Part shown: positions 11,092 to 20,841 of the stretch, in pieces | How the letters are laid out: each line of letters starts with the position of its first letter | How positions within the stretch are numbered: the stretch's first letter is position 1 | Origin: Heloderma charlesbogerti | Taxonomy: Eukaryota; Chordata; Lepidosauria; Squamata; Helodermatidae | Length of the DNA: 64,000 bases | Reading direction: 5' to 3' | Assembly (NCBI GenBank): GCA_026122225.1 | Contig: JANEZZ010002244.1 | Location: 372,001-436,000 of the forward strand | The notes under the pieces: model-generated | The model's input: only the letters and a program-made list of their open reading frames with translations | Databases searched by the model: none | What the model was told of the DNA's origin: nothing | Made by a program: the position numbers and the translations under genes

Positions 11092-12591
11092 AGTGGAAAA
11101 ATAAAGCACTGGGAAAATTTTCATTTTGGAAATTTTTCTCCCCCACCTCACTGCCAGGATAACATGGAAGCTGATTCCATGTGGTCAGACTCTACACCAT
11201 TCTGGTAACATCTGTACAGAGGAACTGTGGGTTAGTCAAATGACTTGGTTCCTTCTCATGCCAGTTGGCCACTTTATTAGAATTGGGCCAGATGAAATAG
11301 AAGTTTGGTTCAGGCTGAAATGTCATTGCAGTTTAACTAAAAAAAAAAAAGGTGTCAGCTTCCTAGGACACACTATATGACTCAGAACCTTTGGTAAGAT
11401 TGTCCTTGGGAAGAACCAAGGGTAGTGTTGCATAAAGGAGATGTTACTGTGGCATCTCCTACAGGCTTGAGGACTGAGAGCATATTGCATCCCCAGATAA
11501 AGGTAACATGTATGATATCATGTCAGAGTAAAACAGGCAGAGCAATCTTAAGTGGCTTGGGGGAAGAGTGAAGTGATGGACAATCCACCACTTCCAAAGC
11601 CTTGCACTGTAAATTATGATAGATAGGTTTGCCAAGGAGGCTATAAGGCCTGTTCAGATTGCCCAAAATGTGTAGATAATCAGTTCATAGGGCTGGGGAG
11701 GAGTTGAACCATGGATGCTGTCCCTAGTGCTGACAGTTGTGCATTGACTGTGTCTTCTGCACAGAGCTAACACCAAATATAGAAGTCAGAAGGAGGGACA
11801 ATGGGTAGCAATCCTGCTCCCTCCCACACTTTGATTAGGCACACATTTAAGGTCATCTTAATAAGATTATTATATTCTATAACAACATAACCATCTTGTT
11901 TGCTTCCTTGTTTTATGAATGAGGCTTTATACAACCTTGTCTGAACTATCCTTAAATGAATGTGTTTCAGGAAGCTGCCAGCACTGGAGAGCATCAAACC
12001 AGGCAGGTCAGGGTGGCTTACTTTGCTGTCAGAGCTTTCAGAAAGGAGAACTGTTCAGGACAAGCAGCTGTACGAGCATCTGGCAGGCTGGGAAAGGAGT
12101 AGAAAGGGTTTGCTCTCTATAGTCACTTGGGCAAGGGCCACAGGTGCTGGGGTTGTGGAAGGGAGCAAAGGATTTGGAATCTCTCACTGCCAATGGAAAC
12201 TGCGTAAGAGATTCTGTTCCACTCCTACCACCCAACTGTTGTGCACCCCTTTCTTTCTGGCACTGCAATGAGGACTATAGGCCAAAAACACAGAGCCAAT
12301 TCAGGAAGAAATTCAAACTATTTGTCCTGGCAGCATCTAAACAGAGAACATTTTTGTGATCCTGACATTACTCTCATAACAGGCAGTCTGTTTGTCTTTG
12401 GCTCTGATCCTGAAATAAGATCCAAATGAGATTGCTCTTAGGAAAAGATGTTGGCACCCTGCTGCACCAGAGAGTTTTAAAGAGGCCCACCTGGATCTGT
12501 ATCATGGCGGGCAATATGTGTGGGTGTACCATTAATGTACCATTAATGTCAAACAGTTTCTTATGAGAGTTACCCTGGGCTTCTTCACATG
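11092..12591. other. Non-genic DNA, nothing recognised
   Basis: Short overlapping frames at 11919-12430 have no recognisable domain. An A run lies near 11340 and an 11-bp tandem repeat around TACCATTAATG at 12527-12548. Confidence 0.5.
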
Positions 12592-12964
12592 GAGCTTTTG
12601 TCATGCTATTGAGATTGCTCACTCACGTACGTTTGTGGGCCCTTTAGATGACGGCGTGACCCTCCAGGGCATCTCCTGAACTAAACGGCCTTTATTCTGT
12701 TTTTAAATAGATTGGAGATAATGAGGTATCAAATTACCCCACTTGTGTTGCACTTGAGTTCCCTCTGTGAAAAAGGAAAAGCTGAAAGAAGAGGAGCTGG
12801 ACCAATGGAACATATGGAAGACTCGGATAAGAGGGAGAAGGAGGGGGAAAGGGGAGGGGGGAAAGGAAGCCCGTGTAAAGGGAGTCCGTTGTAATCCTGC
12901 ATTTAAAATGGAAGCAGAAAGCCTGCTTTTAAATGCAGGATTTTAGGCTGGTGTAGAGATCGTC
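12592..12964 (+). mobile_element. Foldback MITE-like element, copy 1
   Basis: This 0.37-kb sequence matches, in reverse orientation, the insertion at 19740-20091. It begins GAGCTTTTGTCATGC and ends in the counterpart of GAGATGCTC. A strong internal inverted repeat, with arms around AATCCTGCATTTAAAA, lies at about 12892-12945. No coding potential is visible. The copy at 19740 provides the evidence for its boundaries. Confidence 0.7.
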
Positions 12965-13286
12965 TCTGTCACAGGAACCAACTCTTTCACCTTTTTAGGG
13001 CTGATCTTCATGACTCTCTTCCACATGGTTGTTCTGCATTTGCTGAGTTCCATCCACTGGGCCAAACACAGAAGTTGTGTGAAGGCTGAATACATACCAA
13101 AAATATGCATACATTTGTAGCATGCCACTCTCAGGATGCCTTTTTGTTTGATTGAATCACTGAGGGCAACATCAGCTCTCACCGATCTCAGTGCATGAAC
13201 TCAGCCTTTGCACAACATTCTCCAAGTGTTCAGCACCAGCAGCTAGAGAGAAGCACAGGTCATGGCCACCTTGCTGGAGGTTGGTC

Positions 13287-13474
13287 ATAGGAAAATAGCT
13301 GCCTTATACTGAGTCAGACCACTGATCCATCTAGCCCAGTACTGTCAACACTGACTGGTAGCAGCTTTCCAGGGTTTCAGGCAGGATCTTTCCTAGCCGT
13401 ACCTGGACATGCTGGGGATTGAACCTGGGATCTTCTGCATGCAAAGCAGGCACTTTACCACTGAGCCCCAGTCC
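13287..13474 (-). mobile_element. tRNA-derived SINE
   Basis: The minus strand starts with a tRNA-like head: an A-box region GGCTCAGTGGTAAAG (about 13449-13463) and a B-box GGTTCAATCCC (13415-13425), spaced as in a tRNA. The unrelated body ends at about 13287. The head is too altered to be a tRNA gene. The older copy at 10320-10500 supports a dispersed family. Confidence 0.75.
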
Positions 13475-15835
13475 ACCAACTCAAAGGAATAAAACCAATG
13501 GAATACATTTGAAGGAATACAGCCATGAAACGATTCTCCTCAAACAAGTGAAAAAAATGCATTTTGTGCTAGCCAAACTGAGCAGCACATCCCCCACTTC
13601 CAAAGTTGTGAAAACGGGTAGTTTTGAAACTCCGCTTTAGTTTACATGGGAAGGAAAAACACACACACACCCGCCATCAAAGGTTAGGTTGTTGTTATTC
13701 GGACACTTCAAAGCCAAAGGCATTTCTGAAGCTTTTAAGTTTTATGGCAGGTGCATGTGGAAAAAAGGTGCCAGGTCATCTCAGGGTGGTCAAGAGAACA
13801 CAACATTGAAACTAAGTTATCTGTCAAAGAGAGGTAGGAACCCTGACTCAGAAAGAGTTTTAACAGTGATTGCAATAGCGAACATCAAGCCTCTCTGATT
13901 TCAGTTCCTCTCAGCATGGTAGCTTGCAGTCATGGATTCAACCAATGGACACATCTGGGTAACAGAAGAATAGTCCTTCTGATGATGCGACAGACCACAG
14001 GGCTCTCTTCAACATAATCGAGAATCCCAGTTTCTAAGACACTTAACGCATTCTATAAAACGTCTTAGATCTCAAAGCAGGCATTTGGGTGTGTAATTAA
14101 GGGGGATGTGTGTGTGACAAATATTAACCCATATTCCTTTTATTTATACATTTATTACAAAAGAAGCAAATGGATCCATTGTCGTGGAAATCCTTGAGAT
14201 GAAATAAGCAGAAGGGGAAGGGGAGGAAAAAACTCAAAGAAAATAACAGGAAACCCCTAGACAAATAAAAACAACCCCCCAAGATCAGATGAGTTTGTAG
14301 TTTAAATAAAGTAGAGCAATAAATCCAGCATCTTCTCATTAAACCATGCTCATCATCCCCTAATGGGAGATTACACAAAGCTATATAGAGAACAATATTT
14401 TCACAATCAAATTAAGTGACAATGATGGTTAATTTTAGCTGATTAACTATATGTTCAGTGCTTGAAAAGAGAATCTTTTCTTCCTTTGCCTTATTATTAC
14501 TTTTTCCTGTAGGTTTCTGTTTTCGTTATGGTTGTATTAGCCTGATATACATTAATTTAATATTGCCTAACAAATGTATGCTACTTCCTGGGCTACAAAA
14601 ACACACCCTAATGGTGCTGTTTGCATTTTATTAAAATCAAATGAAATATGCACAGGAAGCCATTCAAAATACCCTGAGACAAGTAGAGAGTTTTCTGCTA
14701 ATGAATTAATGCATTAAATAACACAGTTTAAGCCATTTTACACATTACTTTGATCGTTCACTTGCATGTCATTAAGTAGTCCGAGCAATTTGAGTGTCTA
14801 AAAAGACGGTGTTTACAAATTAAAGCTGAGAACATGCTTCTAACAGAATACAAGCATATCTATTGTGCTTTATTTCCACAGAATATGACACCACCTTAAT
14901 ATTAGAGGTAGATGATTAAAAGAACATTACCTGAGCCTTGAGAGTCACTGAATGAGCCATGCTAAATTGGTTGTTTTCTGTTTTGTGATTAATTGTTCTT
15001 CTAAACCATATTTTAGTGTGCTTTGTTTTTCTGTCCCCAGTCATCCCATATTATTAAAGAGAAATTCTGCATATCTCTCCTGGAGTCCAATTAAGGATTT
15101 GCATCATGACTAGATTTTTCACTTTAATTACTGTATATAAAGTAGGTTTTGACTTATTTCCATATTTATCAAACTATGCAGAAGAAGCAAAATTCATCAA
15201 ATAAACAGATATCTGTGGCTATAATTGCAGCCTGCATTGAGCATGTAGGAAGAAAATATGAGGGTCCAAATTTCATTATGTAGAACATAATAAACATCTG
15301 AATAATTAAACTGTGTGTAAATCACACATTTGGCAGTGCTAAGAAAGGGAGAGACATCTTCATTTTGATCAGGAATATATATCCAGACATATTTCCTAAA
15401 AATATGTGCTAACCATTATTCAATCAGCTCTGAGGAGGAAATACCACCCTGCTTGATAGGAGACCAAAAATATAACAGATGTATTTAAAAATGCTTCTCA
15501 TTAATTGTAACATATGATGAGCTCGGCTTGTGTACACATCTTGGTAACATGTTCCCTAGGAAAACAGATGTAAAGGACCAAACATAGAAATACTGACTGC
15601 AGTTAAAACTCATGCATATCTTTGTTATAAGAAACACTGATCAGCTTACTTAAACCAGCCCTTTGAGTTGGTTGGTGTGTGCGTGTGAACCCAACAGTTA
15701 TTGAGGCAAAGATTCAGTTCTAGTTATTTCTGTGTGATTGACCACATTCCCATTGGTTTCCATGGGATCAGCAGTCTCACGTCACAGTTTGTTTTTCAGA
15801 GTATGCTATGCTACATTAAGGCATTTCCATTGTAT
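13475..15835. other. Non-genic, AT-rich, nearly repeat-free
   Basis: I see no gene and no recognisable transposon. A short (CA)n run lies near 13661. The segment 14390-15350 is conspicuously free of repeats and low-complexity DNA apart from homopolymer pieces, and contains ATTA-rich motifs. Confidence 0.5.
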
Positions 15836-15930
15836 TTATCTATTTGCTTAGTGCATTTATAACCCACCTTTTGTTTGAAAGAGCCCCCAAGGTGGCTAGC
15901 AAGATAACATCAATTCAGAATATACATTAT
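15836..15930 (-). mobile_element. Truncated LINE 3' end (L2/CR1-like)
   Basis: The segment TTATAACCCACCTTTTG followed by AAGGTGGCTAGCAA resembles the reversed 3' termini of the L2-like elements elsewhere in this window (compare 57245-57290). Only the last hundred bases are present, preceded by a short TTTA/TCTA tail on the left. Confidence 0.5.
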
Positions 15931-16159
15931 ATTAAAACTGGAAATCCATTTTATTTCTTCAGTGATGATTAATATCAGAGTTTTTTTTTTTTAAATTAGC
16001 TCTATATACTGAGCAGAAACAGAAATGGCAAATGCTTGGCTAATTGCTGCTCAGAGCTCTGATTAGGTTGCAGTACCCTAACTCATGTGCATGGGTATTT
16101 AAGGATGTGTCTGTTGTTCATACTTTACATGTTTACTATGAGAAATACCACTGACACAC

Positions 16160-16240
16160 CACCCAGGAGAGGCTCCAATCCACAAAAGCTTATGCCATAA
16201 TAAATCAGTCAGCCTATATGGTGCCATAAGAGTATTTGTC
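16160..16240 (+). repeat. Dispersed repeat of unknown class, copy 1
   Basis: It shares the phrase CACAAAAGCTTATGCCATAA and flanking bases with 62705-62772, and both are followed by a GTTAG/CAGTC...GGTRYCA-type segment. The family is not identified. Confidence 0.6.
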
Positions 16241-16696
16241 AGTCAATTTTATTCCATATAACCATAGGTTCTCACAATTTTACCAGAAAAGAGGCAGTCA
16301 TACACATACAAAAAGATTGAACAAGCCAATGAAATCAATTCATCTCATGCACAGCTTCCAAGAACAGTTGTTAGGACCTTTGCTTTAACCCTTTTAGCAG
16401 CCATAGCAAATAAAACTGCTTGATTGGTTACATAAAGGTCCGTAACTGCAAGTAGTTTATACATTTGCTCAGCCAAAGTTCTATCACACATTCCTCCCAA
16501 CAAAAGTTCAGGAAATCTTATCCTGGGACTGGCATACAATTCACAGAAGAATATGATGAACAATATCCTCTATTTGTGGGGCCCTGCATATATAAAGACA
16601 TTGAAATACTGGAACATTTGCATACCTCCTGTCCAAGGGCTAGTCTGGATTAGTAATTCCATAAATGCCTTCCTTAGCTCAGAGCAGGGACATTGC

Positions 16697-17354
16697 TATT
16701 TATTTATTTTATTTATTTATTAAATTTATTAATCGCCCATCTGACTGGTCACCCAGCCACTCTGGGTGATGTACAACCCACCATAAAACAATTTAAAACA
16801 ATAAAATTTTACCATAATTTTTTTTTTTAAATACCCTAACCCACCCCAAATGCCTGCCTGAACAACCACGTTTTTAATGCACGACGGAAGCTCATTAAAG
16901 AGGGGGCATGACGGAGTTCCCTAGGGACGGAGTTTCACAGAGTGGGGGCCACCACAGAGAAGGCCCTCTCCCTCGTCCCCACCAGTCTAGCTGTCCTGGC
17001 TGATGGGACAGAGAGAAGGCCATCTGAGGCTGATCTTGTTAAGCGGCCTGTCTGGTGTTGCTGGAGGCGCTCCTTAAGATAGGCTGGGCCAGAACCATAT
17101 AGGGTTTTAAAGGTCAAAACCAACACCTTGAATTTGGCCCGGAAAACAACTGGTAACCAGTGCAACTCCTTCAGCACTGGAGTGATGTGATCTCGCTGGC
17201 GGCTGCCTTTAATCAGGCGAGCCGCCGCGTTCTGTACCAGCTGCAGCTTCCGAACTGTCTTCAAGGGTAACCCCACGTAGAGCGCATTACAGTAGTCTAA
17301 ACAAGAGGAGACCAGGGCATGTACTACCGATGGGAGCAGATGGTCGGGAAGGAA
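16697..17354 (-). mobile_element. L2 LINE family A, 5'-truncated copy
   Basis: Read on the minus strand, this is the last 0.65 kb of an L2-clade element: C-terminal coding sequence, then a 3' UTR with the GCCACTCTGGGTGATG block, then a TAAATAAA tail at about 16697-16730. It closely matches 29900-30669 on the other strand, suggesting family A was active fairly recently in this lineage. Confidence 0.88.
16935..17276 (-). pseudogene. L2 family A C-terminal coding fragment (113 codons)
   Basis: An open stretch corresponding to the region after the RT domain, with [16 protein letters not shown] and ELHWLPVVFRAKFKVLVL as landmarks. It is cut off at the 5' side by the element's truncation. Almost the same residues occur at 30093-30435. 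It has no catalytic domain and is not expected to function. Confidence 0.85.
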
Positions 17355-18409
17355 CTAGGCACTTAAAAGATTTTAAAAAGATTAAAATCTTTTAAGTTGC
17401 TAGGCCCTTAAAAGATTTGGGGCCCAGGCCCATAGGACACAAATCTGCATAAAATCTGCATATGCTCATTTATATCTATATTTGCAAATTTAGAAGTAAT
17501 TACTTGGCTTTATTTAAATTTCATAGGAGCCAAACTGATTTATCATCGAAATAATCTCAAATAAAATAAATTCTTCAATTAATTTGCACCCTGAATCAGA
17601 TTATCCCAAACTAATGAAAAACCTTTTTCCTAAACGTAATTGCCATGCATATGAAGACCTTTTTTTGTGGGGAGGGCTGTTGCAGCATGTAGGAAGAGGA
17701 GAGTTAACCCTTCCCCTAGCTCCAACCCTGCTTGAAAATACCCCCACCCCGCATGCCAATATAGCTGAGAAAATATCCTTCCATTGGCACCTATGGGCAC
17801 TCAGGGCTCTGTGGAATAGATCCGGGGTCCTGGGAATGGTGCAGGCATAAGCTCTCCTGCCACCTGAGATGGAAAAGCACACATGTGCTTGCTGCTGCAC
17901 CCCATTGCCACCATGGTGCGCTCCCCAATGCTGCCACCATGCGCCCCATTGCTGCCGTGTCTGTCTCCCTCCCTCCTCCCCCCACACCTATCCACCACCA
18001 CATCCCCCGCTATTGCCACTCTTCACTCTGCAAATCCTCTCAGAGCAAGGGCAGGCAGGTGAAGAGCTGCATCAGCCTGAAAAGCATCCAGGGTGATGCT
18101 TTGGAAATCCAGCCAGGCCCAAATGACTGGCTCTGAGGGGTCCTTCCTCAGAGCCAGGCATTATGGGTGGGGTGTACCTGGAGATCACCTTCACCATGAT
18201 TCACTCTGCCTCATGAGAGGGCTGGCTCTGCCTAGGACATAGATTTGGGTCGGGCCTCCATCTGCCCAGGCTTAGCAATCAATGCCACTGGCTCAGAATG
18301 AGGAGTATTTGTTGTTTGCAGTAGCGTATCCACAGTGAACATGATTGCTACACCAAGTGTGGAGGAGACTAGGCCCCAGGGCATAGTCTGAATGCACATG
18401 AGGCAGCCA
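17355..18409. other. Non-genic DNA
   Basis: No gene recognised. A 17-bp AT-rich repeat built on TTAAAAGATTT occurs at 17363-17418. From 17590 to 18300 the region is richer in C and G, with proline-coding C tracts that give spurious open frames. Confidence 0.5.
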
Positions 18410-18556
18410 CCTTGCTGAAGCTAAGCAGGTTTGGTTTTAGTCAGTGCTTGGAGGGGAGACCACCTGGGAACCATATGTAGCCACCTTGAGTTCCATGATG
18501 GAAGAAAGGTGGGATATAAATGTAATAAACAAACAAACAAACAAACAAACAAATAA
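18410..18556 (+). mobile_element. 5S-rRNA-derived SINE with L2-like tail
   Basis: Bases 18416-18475 closely follow the internal and 3' part of vertebrate 5S rRNA: GAAGCTAAGCAGG, then a GTGCTTGGAGGGGAGACC block and CACCTGGGAA. This covers the internal promoter region used by RNA polymerase III. The 5' part of 5S is missing. The 3' end reads GGTGGGATATAAATGTAATAAA, as in the L2-like LINE ends at 5208 and 8540, and continues into a (CAAA)n tail at about 18526-18556. I infer that an L2-type LINE copied it. Confidence 0.8.
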
Positions 18557-19308
18557 ATTTCTGGCTGTTGAAAGTGCACTTCCTCATTTGGTTGGTGTAG
18601 TGTGGGGAGCATGACAGAAGGCTCCTACTTAAAGAGAAGCAGTGCCATGAGGGACAGCCTTCCATACGAACAATCCCTGCACTGCAAACACCATATCTGA
18701 TCCTCACTCCAGATCAGGCAGGCTCTAGCCATGTCCATGAAGTTGTACTTCTCCATCTGTCAAATGTGCATCAGAGTGCACCTCATGGACATCAGACTTC
18801 TGGGAGCCAATAAAAGAGACAAAGCCTTTGGCTTCTCACTGGCCTAAATCCAGGGAACCATGTAGCTGTTGAAAAAAGCTTTGGCTTTGTGGATTTGTGT
18901 TCCTTGAAGAACAGCACTCCCCCCGCCCTCCAACTGCATGGCAAACCTCACTTGAAACTGAAGGGGCTTCCAGAAGCAGTTTGTGGTATGGCATGGAGAG
19001 CTGCCATTCAAAAGGGGAAGCATCAGCAAATCCACTGGGCTCACACAAGTAGCTGGATCCTGCCCACTCTTCACACCTTTAGACAGCCCGAAGCGATCCT
19101 CCACTGATTCTAATGACCATCTTTACAAATCCATCCGTGCTCTCCTGAATGACACTTCCAAATATGTGCGCGTTGATCAATAGTACCTAAGAGTTACTGG
19201 CATGACATGAAAGCTGTAGTCAGACTTGTGAACCCTCTTTTGCAGCTAAATGTGAATTTCCATCAGTGTTGAGGGCTGTATAACTGACAGAAGGCATGTT
19301 TGCCAAAT
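18557..19308. other. Non-genic DNA, nothing recognised
   Basis: Short overlapping frames on both strands, none with a recognisable domain. Confidence 0.5.
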
Positions 19309-20240
19309 TCATTTATTTATTTATGTCATTTTTATATTGCCCAATAGCCGAAGCTCTTTGGGTGGTTCACAAAATTAAAACCACAAAAATACAATAGAAA
19401 ATACAATAGAAAATACAACCAGAGTAAAACCTAGCAGCAGTGCAAATATTTAAAATGCAATAGCAGATTTAAGACAGCAGAGCTAAAAACCTGGAATGTT
19501 AAAATGCTAAAATACCTGTGAAAATAGAAAGGTCTTCACCTGGCACCAGAGACGGTATAACGTAGGCACCAGGTGAACCTCTCTAGGGAGTTCATTCCAC
19601 AACCGGGATGTTACAGCAGAAAATGCCTTTTTCCTGGTAGCCACCTGCCTTACCTCTTTTGGCGGGGGCTCCTAGAGAAGGTCCCCTGAAGACGATCTTA
19701 GGGTCTGGGCAGTTGCATATGGGAGGAAGCAATCCTTCAGAGCATCTCTGCACCAGCCTAAAATCCTGCATTTAAAATGGGGATTCTGCTTTCTGCTTCC
19801 ATTGTAAATGTAGGATCACAACAGATTTCTTTTACACGTGCTTCCTTTTCCTTCTCCCATGTCCCTCTCCTTCTCCCCCTTATCTGAGTCTTCCATATGT
19901 TTCATTGGTCTAGCTCCTTTTCGGAGGGAACTCAAGCGGAACACACGCAAGGTAATTTGATACCTCATTATCTCTGATCTATTTAAAAATGGAATAAAGG
20001 TAATTTAGTGCGGGAGACGCCCTGGACGACATTATCTAAAGGGCCCGCAACCTTCTGTGAGTGTGTAATCTCAATAGCAGGATAAAAGCTCTCAGGTAAC
20101 CTGGCCCCAAGCCATTTAGGGCTTTGAAAGTTAATACCATCACTTTGAATCAGGCCCACAAAGGGACTGAAAGCCAGTGCAGCTGGGAAAGTACTGGCAT
20201 AATATGATCCCACTGGCCAGTCCCCGTTAACAATAGTCTG
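19309..20240 (-). mobile_element. L2 LINE family B copy, interrupted by a MITE
   Basis: On the minus strand this is the 3' part of an L2 element like that at 6385-8574. The tail TAAATAAAT lies at about 19309-19323 and is followed upstream by a 3' UTR with the CCAATAGCCGAAGCTCTTTG block. C-terminal coding sequence extends to about 20240. The coding part is split by the insertion at 19740-20091; on either side the L2 reading resumes without loss, apart from a three-base duplication. Truncated at the 5' side. Confidence 0.82.
19740..20091 (-). mobile_element. Foldback MITE-like element, copy 2, nested in L2
   Basis: A 352-bp insertion inside the L2 copy, matching 12592-12964 in reverse. It starts GAGCATCTCTG and ends GATAAAAGCTC, giving a short imperfect terminal inverted repeat beginning GAGC. 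It is flanked by TCA on both sides (19737-19739 and 20092-20094). Removing it and one TCA leaves a continuous L2 reading frame, which defines the empty site. A 3-bp target duplication would fit PIF/Harbinger-type transposons, but this TIR is not one I recognise. Confidence 0.75.
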
Positions 20241-20455
20241 AGCTGGAATTAAAATGCATGCTCAGATATTGGCTCAGATACATGAACATTTATCAGTCTT
20301 GAAGTACTAGACAACCAACTATTAACTGGGACATTGCAAATGACAGGACTATTTGATTCCTATACAAATGTCTGAGACCTTGGGGAGATCAGTTCTAGAG
20401 AGGAGGTCTACTTCACTAAGGAATGCACAAACTTTCTTCCACTGAAGGATGTTGG

Positions 20456-20720
20456 AATGCTGCATAGGAAGAAGAGCCATGACCAAAGGCCTACATAGCT
20501 TAGCATCCTGTTTCACACAGTGGCCAATCAGATGCCTGTGGGAACCCCACAAGCCAGGTATGCAATCAGTAGCATTCTCCTACTTTGTTCCCCAGCAACT
20601 GGTATTCAGACGCATGCTGCTTCTGATTCTGGGGGTAGTATATACCCATCATGACTGTCAGCCATTGATAGCCTTATCCTCAATGACTTTATCTAATCTC
20701 CTCTCCAAAATGCTCTCCAA
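20456..20720 (+). repeat. Probable dispersed repeat (SINE or LINE piece), class unknown
   Basis: The phrases AGCATCCTGTTTCACACAGT and AGCCATTGATAGCCTTATCC look to me like a common squamate interspersed repeat. This is from memory, and there is no second copy in this window. A 130-codon frame through it (20449-20841) shows no domain and is probably spurious. Confidence 0.35.
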
Positions 20721-20841
20721 TAGCATTCCCCCCACCTCCCAGGTGAGCATATTCCTGCCTTCTTATTTTCCCTCCACCACCCCAACAATAATCCCATGCT
20801 TTATGCAAGAAATCTCCTGTGGCTCAATGGCTGATATGTAG

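Noticed and set aside
13410..13474. tRNA gene on the minus strand
   Set aside because: A- and B-box-like sequences exist, but the rest does not fold as a tRNA and it continues into a SINE body. The same applies to 10436-10500.
18410..18556. Functional 5S rRNA gene
   Set aside because: Only part of 5S is present, it is diverged, and it is fused to a LINE-like tail, so it is a SINE.
20449..20841. 130-codon open frame as a gene
   Set aside because: It lies over a probable dispersed repeat and has no recognisable domain.
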